Origin: Planctomycetaceae bacterium
Lineage (GTDB): Bacteria; Planctomycetota; Planctomycetia; Pirellulales; Pirellulaceae
Assembly: GCA_024642205.1 (NCBI GenBank)
Contig: JAHEBQ010000157.1
Location: 1 to 48,483, forward strand
DNA: 48,483 nt
Reading direction: 5' to 3'
Position 1 is the first letter of the stretch; the number at the start of each line of letters is the position of its first letter. This document shows positions 44,207 to 48,483 of this stretch, piece by piece. Below the pieces are notes generated by a model that made no database searches, was not told the origin of the DNA, and was given only the letters and a program-made list of their open reading frames with translations. Position numbers and translations under genes: made by a program.

Positions 44207-47200
44207 ATGGCAATCGACTTAAAATCGGCGCGTGAGATATTCCTCGCAGCAGTTGAACAACATGACTCGAACGATCGTTCTGCGTTTCTGGATGCCGCGT
44301 GCGGTGACGATCAGGAATTGCGAAAACACATCGATGTCCTTTTGCAAGCCCATCATCAAACGGGTGAATTCTTGGAGATTGACGCGTTTGGTGATCCAAA
44401 AACGAATTCAAACCATGCCGATGTTCTCGGTTCGCAAATCGGCCCATACAAATTGCTGGAAGTCATCGGCGAAGGGGGGATGGGAACGGTCTACATGGCC
44501 GAGCAGACCGAGCCGGTCAAACGAAAAGTGGCGCTGAAGTTGATCAAAACGGGGATGGACACCCGGCAGGTGATCGCCCGCTTCGAGGCCGAACGGCAAG
44601 CCTTGGCGTTGATGGATCATCCGAACATTGCAAAAGTCTTCGATGCCGGGGCCACCGATTCCGGCAGCCCCTACTTCGTGATGGAATTGGTCAAAGGGAA
44701 ACCGATCACGAAGTTCTGTGACGAGCAGCGATTGGATACCGAATCGCGATTAAAACTATTCCAACAAGTCTGCCAGGCGGTTCAGCACGCGCATCAGAAA
44801 GGGATCATTCATCGGGACTTGAAACCCTCCAACGTGATGGTAGCGATGTACGACAACCAAGCCGTTCCGAAAGTGATTGACTTCGGCGTGGCCAAGGCGA
44901 CCGGTGACGAGTTGGCCGAGCAGACGATGTTCACGCGATTCGGTCAGATCGTGGGGACGCTGGAGTACATGTCTCCTGAGCAGGCCCAGTTCAACAACCT
45001 CGACATCGATACCCGCAGCGATATCTATTCGCTGGGCGCGATCTTGTACGAATTGTTGGCTGGTGAACCGCCGTTCGAACGCGAGAAGATGAAATCCCAA
45101 GCGTTGGATGAAACGCTACGGATGATCCGCGAAGACGAACCGACTAAGCCGAGTGCGAAACTTAGTTCATCGCTAAGAATTGCCAGTGTCGCGTCCAGCC
45201 GCAGTGCCACTCCAGAGAAATTGAGCAACCAAATTCGTGGCGAACTCGACTGGATCGTTGTGAAATCCTTAGACAAAGATCGTACGCGGCGATATGAAAC
45301 GGCGAGCGGATTGGCGCTCGACCTCGAGCGTTATCTGATTAAACAGCCGGTATCGGCCATGCCGCCGTCAACGGGGTATCGCCTTCGAAAGTACGCATTG
45401 CGAAACAAGGTAGGGCTGGCCTTCTGTCTTTTTGCAGCCGCGGTATTGGTTTCTGCTTTTTTGGTTTTGCTAATAACCAACCAGCTAATTACGAAGCAAA
45501 GAAACGACGTCGCAATCGCCTTGGCGGATTCCCAAAAAAATCTTGAGAAATACAAACAGGCCAAAATTACCTCGGAAGCCAGGGCAAAACAACTGGTCAA
45601 TAGCAACCGATTATTGGCAGGCGTCTTTAGCGACTTGAATATCAATGATATCCGAGAAAGCTCGGAAACTGTCGAACAGGTATTGGCCCGACGCTTTTCC
45701 ATTGCCGCCGATCAATTGCCTGGCGTAATGCACGGCGATCCATTGATCCTGGCAGAATTGCAAATGGACTTGGGTATAGCGCTGAATTCACTTGGCTTTT
45801 CAAAATCAGCGTTGGAACTTCTGGAATCATGTAGGAAAACCTTTGAAAATACCCTCGGTCCGGATGACCCCCGATCCCTAAAATCGCTGATCGCTCTGTG
45901 CGAAGCGAAGCTTGCCAGCGGAGATATCAGCTCGGCGGAAACGCAACTCAAAGCAGCCGTCGAAATATCAAACGATCGCCTCGGATCAACAGCCAAAGAT
46001 ACGTTGGAGGCGATGGTAATGCTCGGCAGGGCTCAGATGGATGCGGGACATTTCAATCTGTCGAAAGAAACGTATTTGGCCGCGTTTCGTCGATCGTCGG
46101 ATGCGTACGGCGAGGAAAACGAATTGACGTTGAAGATCACCGGATGGCAGGCCTATCTCCTTCTCTACTCCGGCGAATACGAATCGGCAGCCGAGCTTTT
46201 CCAACAGAACATCGCAGCGGGAAAGGAGGTTTTTGGATCGGAAAACCCCTACGTCCTTCGCTGGACCCGAGGGATTGCGAAATGTTATCGGAAACTAGAG
46301 AGACATGATGACGCTTTCGATATTTTGAATTCACTTCATCAGCGAATGACCAACAAATTGGGGGCAAGTCATCCATCTTCAATCATGTCGATTACAGAAC
46401 TAGGCCTGACGCACATTGCCGCTGGAAACGCCGATAAGGGGCTGGAATTAACCGAAGAAGGATTCAAACTTTCGCTTTCCCGGTTTGGCCCGCTTCATCC
46501 ACAAACACTGCTTGCAAAGGCGGATTTCGGATGGGCCTGCGTTTCCGCAAGAAATTACGATCGGGCTGTTCCCATACTCAGCGAAACGATGGAACAATTG
46601 ACAGAGGTTCTGGGCAAGGAGCACCAAGCAACACTGGTGTGCATGAACAATCTCGCACTCTGTTACAATTCGCTTTCTGAACCACAAAAAGCGATTGAAC
46701 TTCTTAAACAGTGCCTTGCCATTCGATCTCGTGCAAACCCGGATCACCCCGACACACTGAAGATGATGTCCAGTCTTGGCTCAGCCTTATACCAAAACAC
46801 GCACGTTACTCAGGGCATCGAGATGCTCGAGCACGCTCTGCAGCGGCAACAGGATCTTCTTGGAGAGGACCATCTGTCAACCATTGCAACAAAGGCCAAT
46901 CTCGCTTCTGCGTATGGACGCAAGAGTGAGTTTGAAAAGGCAATTCAAATCAACAACGATTGCTTGAAATTGTTGGAACACAAATTGCCGCCAGACCATC
47001 ATTGGCCACTATCCATCAAGGCAAATCTGGCGGTTGCTTATTGGAGGCTTAACCAACTCGACGACTCCATTCCCCTATTCGAATCCCTGCTGGCGTTAAA
47101 AACCGATAAATGGGGGGCCGACAGCCTGGAGGCCTTGGCTGCCGCCGCTAATCTGGGAGTGAACTACAAGGATGACTGTCGTCACGACGACGCAATTAAG

Positions 47201-47902
47201 TTACTGGAGCGAGTCTACCGCAGCAAATATGGCGAAACACCCATGCTCGGATGGATCGCCAAGCCACTTGCCGAAGCATATGTTACGTCGGGCCGGCAAG
47301 AAGATGCAGGCCAAGTTGTCGATAGTTACGAGAAATTGATTCGAAATAAATGGTCCGTTGACCAGGTTGGTGACAGCGAAAAGCTTGCCGCAGATCTTAC
47401 GGAAATTTGTGAAATTTACTTTATTCCAATCCGCCAGTACGAAGCTGCCGAGCGAAGACTCCGGGAAGCATTGGCGATTCGCCAGAGAATCATTCCAGGC
47501 CAACTGCCCGTTGCGAGGACAGCCCATTGTTTGGGTGACAGTTTGGCGGCACAAAAAAAGTTTATCGAAGCAGAAAAAATGTTGTTATCCGCATACGAAG
47601 TTTTTGTCCTACAAAAAACCCAATTGCCTGCGCGATTGGCAGGCATCGAGGATGTCATCAAGTCGCTGATTGAACTTTACGAGTCATGGGATTTAGCGGA
47701 ACCGGATACCGGGCACTCGAATTCATCGGATGAATGGAAACGAAAACTGCGAAATATTGAAATCGTATCCAACTCACCAGCCGAGCCGGAATCGGACAAG
47801 AGCAATCCGGATACCGTTGCAGTCGCCGGACAACAGGGCGAGAAATCCAGTGATCCGGGTAGCCCCGGCGGAGAAAAAAATGGCGATCCTCAAGAAAAAT
47901 GA
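44207..47902 (+). CDS. Transmembrane Ser/Thr protein kinase with TPR repeats
   Basis: 1,231 residues from ATG 44207. This start puts the kinase motifs at exactly the same residue numbers as in the first kinase (glycine loop 88-96, Lys111, HRD 202-204, DFG 225-227), which supports it over a TTG 36 bases upstream. The kinase domain is intact and very close to that of the 36.3-kb paralogue. A membrane helix (LAFCLFAAAVLVSAFLVLLI) and a long TPR array follow. The TPR part is longer and less similar than the kinase part, as expected if it sets partner specificity. The C-terminus ends in a polar Gly/Ser/Glu tail. It belongs with the preceding sigma gene and the exported gene downstream. Confidence 0.93.
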   Translation: MAIDLKSAREIFLAAVEQHDSNDRSAFLDAACGDDQELRKHIDVLLQAHHQTGEFLEIDAFGDPKTNSNHADVLGSQIGPYKLLEVIGEGGMGTVYMAEQTEPVKRKVALKLIKTGMDTRQVIARFEAERQALALMDHPNIAKVFDAGATDSGSPYFVMELVKGKPITKFCDEQRLDTESRLKLFQQVCQAVQHAHQKGIIHRDLKPSNVMVAMYDNQAVPKVIDFGVAKATGDELAEQTMFTRFGQIVGTLEYMSPEQAQFNNLDIDTRSDIYSLGAILYELLAGEPPFEREKMKSQALDETLRMIREDEPTKPSAKLSSSLRIASVASSRSATPEKLSNQIRGELDWIVVKSLDKDRTRRYETASGLALDLERYLIKQPVSAMPPSTGYRLRKYALRNKVGLAFCLFAAAVLVSAFLVLLITNQLITKQRNDVAIALADSQKNLEKYKQAKITSEARAKQLVNSNRLLAGVFSDLNINDIRESSETVEQVLARRFSIAADQLPGVMHGDPLILAELQMDLGIALNSLGFSKSALELLESCRKTFENTLGPDDPRSLKSLIALCEAKLASGDISSAETQLKAAVEISNDRLGSTAKDTLEAMVMLGRAQMDAGHFNLSKETYLAAFRRSSDAYGEENELTLKITGWQAYLLLYSGEYESAAELFQQNIAAGKEVFGSENPYVLRWTRGIAKCYRKLERHDDAFDILNSLHQRMTNKLGASHPSSIMSITELGLTHIAAGNADKGLELTEEGFKLSLSRFGPLHPQTLLAKADFGWACVSARNYDRAVPILSETMEQLTEVLGKEHQATLVCMNNLALCYNSLSEPQKAIELLKQCLAIRSRANPDHPDTLKMMSSLGSALYQNTHVTQGIEMLEHALQRQQDLLGEDHLSTIATKANLASAYGRKSEFEKAIQINNDCLKLLEHKLPPDHHWPLSIKANLAVAYWRLNQLDDSIPLFESLLALKTDKWGADSLEALAAAANLGVNYKDDCRHDDAIKLLERVYRSKYGETPMLGWIAKPLAEAYVTSGRQEDAGQVVDSYEKLIRNKWSVDQVGDSEKLAADLTEICEIYFIPIRQYEAAERRLREALAIRQRIIPGQLPVARTAHCLGDSLAAQKKFIEAEKMLLSAYEVFVLQKTQLPARLAGIEDVIKSLIELYESWDLAEPDTGHSNSSDEWKRKLRNIEIVSNSPAEPESDKSNPDTVAVAGQQGEKSSDPGSPGGEKNGDPQEK

Positions 47903-48027
47903 TCTCGAAACTTTTTTCACCAACGGGCCGAGTCTGCATTGGAGCCTCGGTCCAATCAACGGTAAGTCAATCGTCAAACCAACCCATCCCGTATGACTGA
48001 AAAAAACAAAACACGACACGAAAAGTC

Positions 48028-48070
48028 GGGCGGGTGAGCCCCAAATGCTAACCCGGTAACTCACCCGCCC
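48028..48070 (+). terminator. Hairpin after the second kinase gene
   Basis: gggcgggtgag (48028-48038) pairs perfectly with ctcacccgccc (48060-48070), with a 21-base loop. No T-run. It occupies the same place as the hairpin after the first kinase, so partial termination or mRNA stabilisation between the kinase and the exported gene is possible. Confidence 0.55.
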
Positions 48071-48156
48071 CGTGGACGCAACATCGAGCGAACTGTTCGC
48101 GCGCTTACGGTGCGTCTCCATTCTCATTTTAACGCGAACGATCAGGAGTAACGACC

Positions 48157-48483
48157 ATGAAACGCACTTTGTTTCGTTTGCTGACAACTGGACTGACAAT
48201 ATTCGCGATGGCACTTTTTGCCGGATCCGTACTCGCCCAAGGCAACGGCAATGGTGGTGGCAAGAAAGGTGGAGGCGGAGGTGAAGATCCACCGCCTCCC
48301 AGCGTCGGAGTCGGATATCGGGTGTTCTGGCCAGGGCCAACTGTGCCCACTGGCGACGCTTTTCCACGTGTGCGGGACATGAAACGCTGGATCGACATCA
48401 ATGGGAACGAGCAACTCATTGCGGTTGGTTTGTCTTATGGTGAAAACAATTTTCATACTGGATTCGTCTATGATTACAACGGC
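48157..48483 (+). CDS. Exported protein, HAF-type, 3' end cut by window
   Basis: 109 residues from ATG 48157 (aggagt ribosome site) to the window edge. The signal peptide (LFRLLTTGLTIFAMALFAG) ends at VLAQ, followed by a Gly-rich low-complexity GNGNGGGKKGGGGG, PPPPS, then a region ending FHTGFVYDYNG. That end fits the HAF-type extracellular repeat seen in the protein at 39558. It takes the third place in the second sigma-kinase module, as the 39558 gene does in the first. Confidence 0.7.
   Translation, partial: MKRTLFRLLTTGLTIFAMALFAGSVLAQGNGNGGGKKGGGGGEDPPPPSVGVGYRVFWPGPTVPTGDAFPRVRDMKRWIDINGNEQLIAVGLSYGENNFHTGFVYDYNG

Noticed and set aside
1..48483. CRISPR arrays, tRNA or rRNA genes, replication origin
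   Set aside because: No regularly spaced repeats, no cloverleaf or rRNA-like sequence and no DnaA-box cluster were noticed by reading. A covariance-model scan was not possible.

Overview
The window looks like chromosomal DNA of a planctomycete (Pirellulales/Rhodopirellula-like). The signs are formylglycine sulfatases with large C-terminal domains, ECF sigma factors paired with TPR-bearing Ser/Thr kinases, exported Calx-beta/HAF-repeat and PQQ-propeller proteins, twin-arginine signals on small hydrolases, and DUF4214-like and YscW-like exported proteins. This assignment rests on gene content only. No rRNA or tRNA gene was recognised.

Layout. (1) 1-5.2 kb, minus strand: an alpha/beta hydrolase of the haloacetate-dehalogenase type (cut by the window edge), a Tat-exported D-aminoacylase-like amidohydrolase and a MalT-like LuxR regulator. 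(2) 5.5-17.5 kb: a small lipoprotein, then a sulfatase neighbourhood with one intact exported sulfatase (7.9-10.3 kb), a membrane-anchored glycerophosphodiester phosphodiesterase, and a second sulfatase whose signal peptide holds two in-frame stops. Decayed pieces lie between them: a patatin C-terminus, a third sulfatase C-terminus, an IS3 OrfA and a GroES-like C-terminus. (3) 17.0-25.2 kb: a conserved unknown protein, a dCache/HAMP protein with a degenerate cyclase domain next to an MscS channel with a degenerate cyclic-nucleotide-binding domain, a PstS-like binding protein, a PDZ/YscW/DUF4214 exported protein and a proline-rich repeat lipoprotein. (4) 25.2-35.4 kb: an accessory region full of wreckage. 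It has an IS5-family element interrupted by an IS701-family element (clear 4-bp target duplication), a 203-bp MITE-like element, an ABC-exporter tail, a solo IS5 left end, a broken IS3-family element, a frameshifted LAGLIDADG-like gene and a broken kinase joined to a deaminase-like fragment. Living genes among these are a paralogue of the 17-kb unknown protein, a beta-lactamase-fold serine hydrolase, a small Gly-rich membrane protein and a 67-residue planctomycete-type protein. (5) 35.6-48.5 kb: two modules, each an ECF sigma factor, then a TPR-Ser/Thr kinase, a hairpin and an exported HAF-type protein, with a PQQ-propeller gene between them.

How the genes may work together. The two ECF/kinase modules share a non-coding element upstream. 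Two 120-bp copies differ at only three positions; one precedes the second sigma gene and the other precedes the PQQ gene. A diverged copy precedes the first sigma gene. This suggests a shared promoter or operator for a small regulon acting on exported proteins. The pseudo-cyclase and channel pair looks like a sensor-effector unit in which both halves have lost the residues expected for cyclic-nucleotide chemistry. The rest of the window reflects polymer and organic-sulfate catabolism plus heavy mobile-element turnover.
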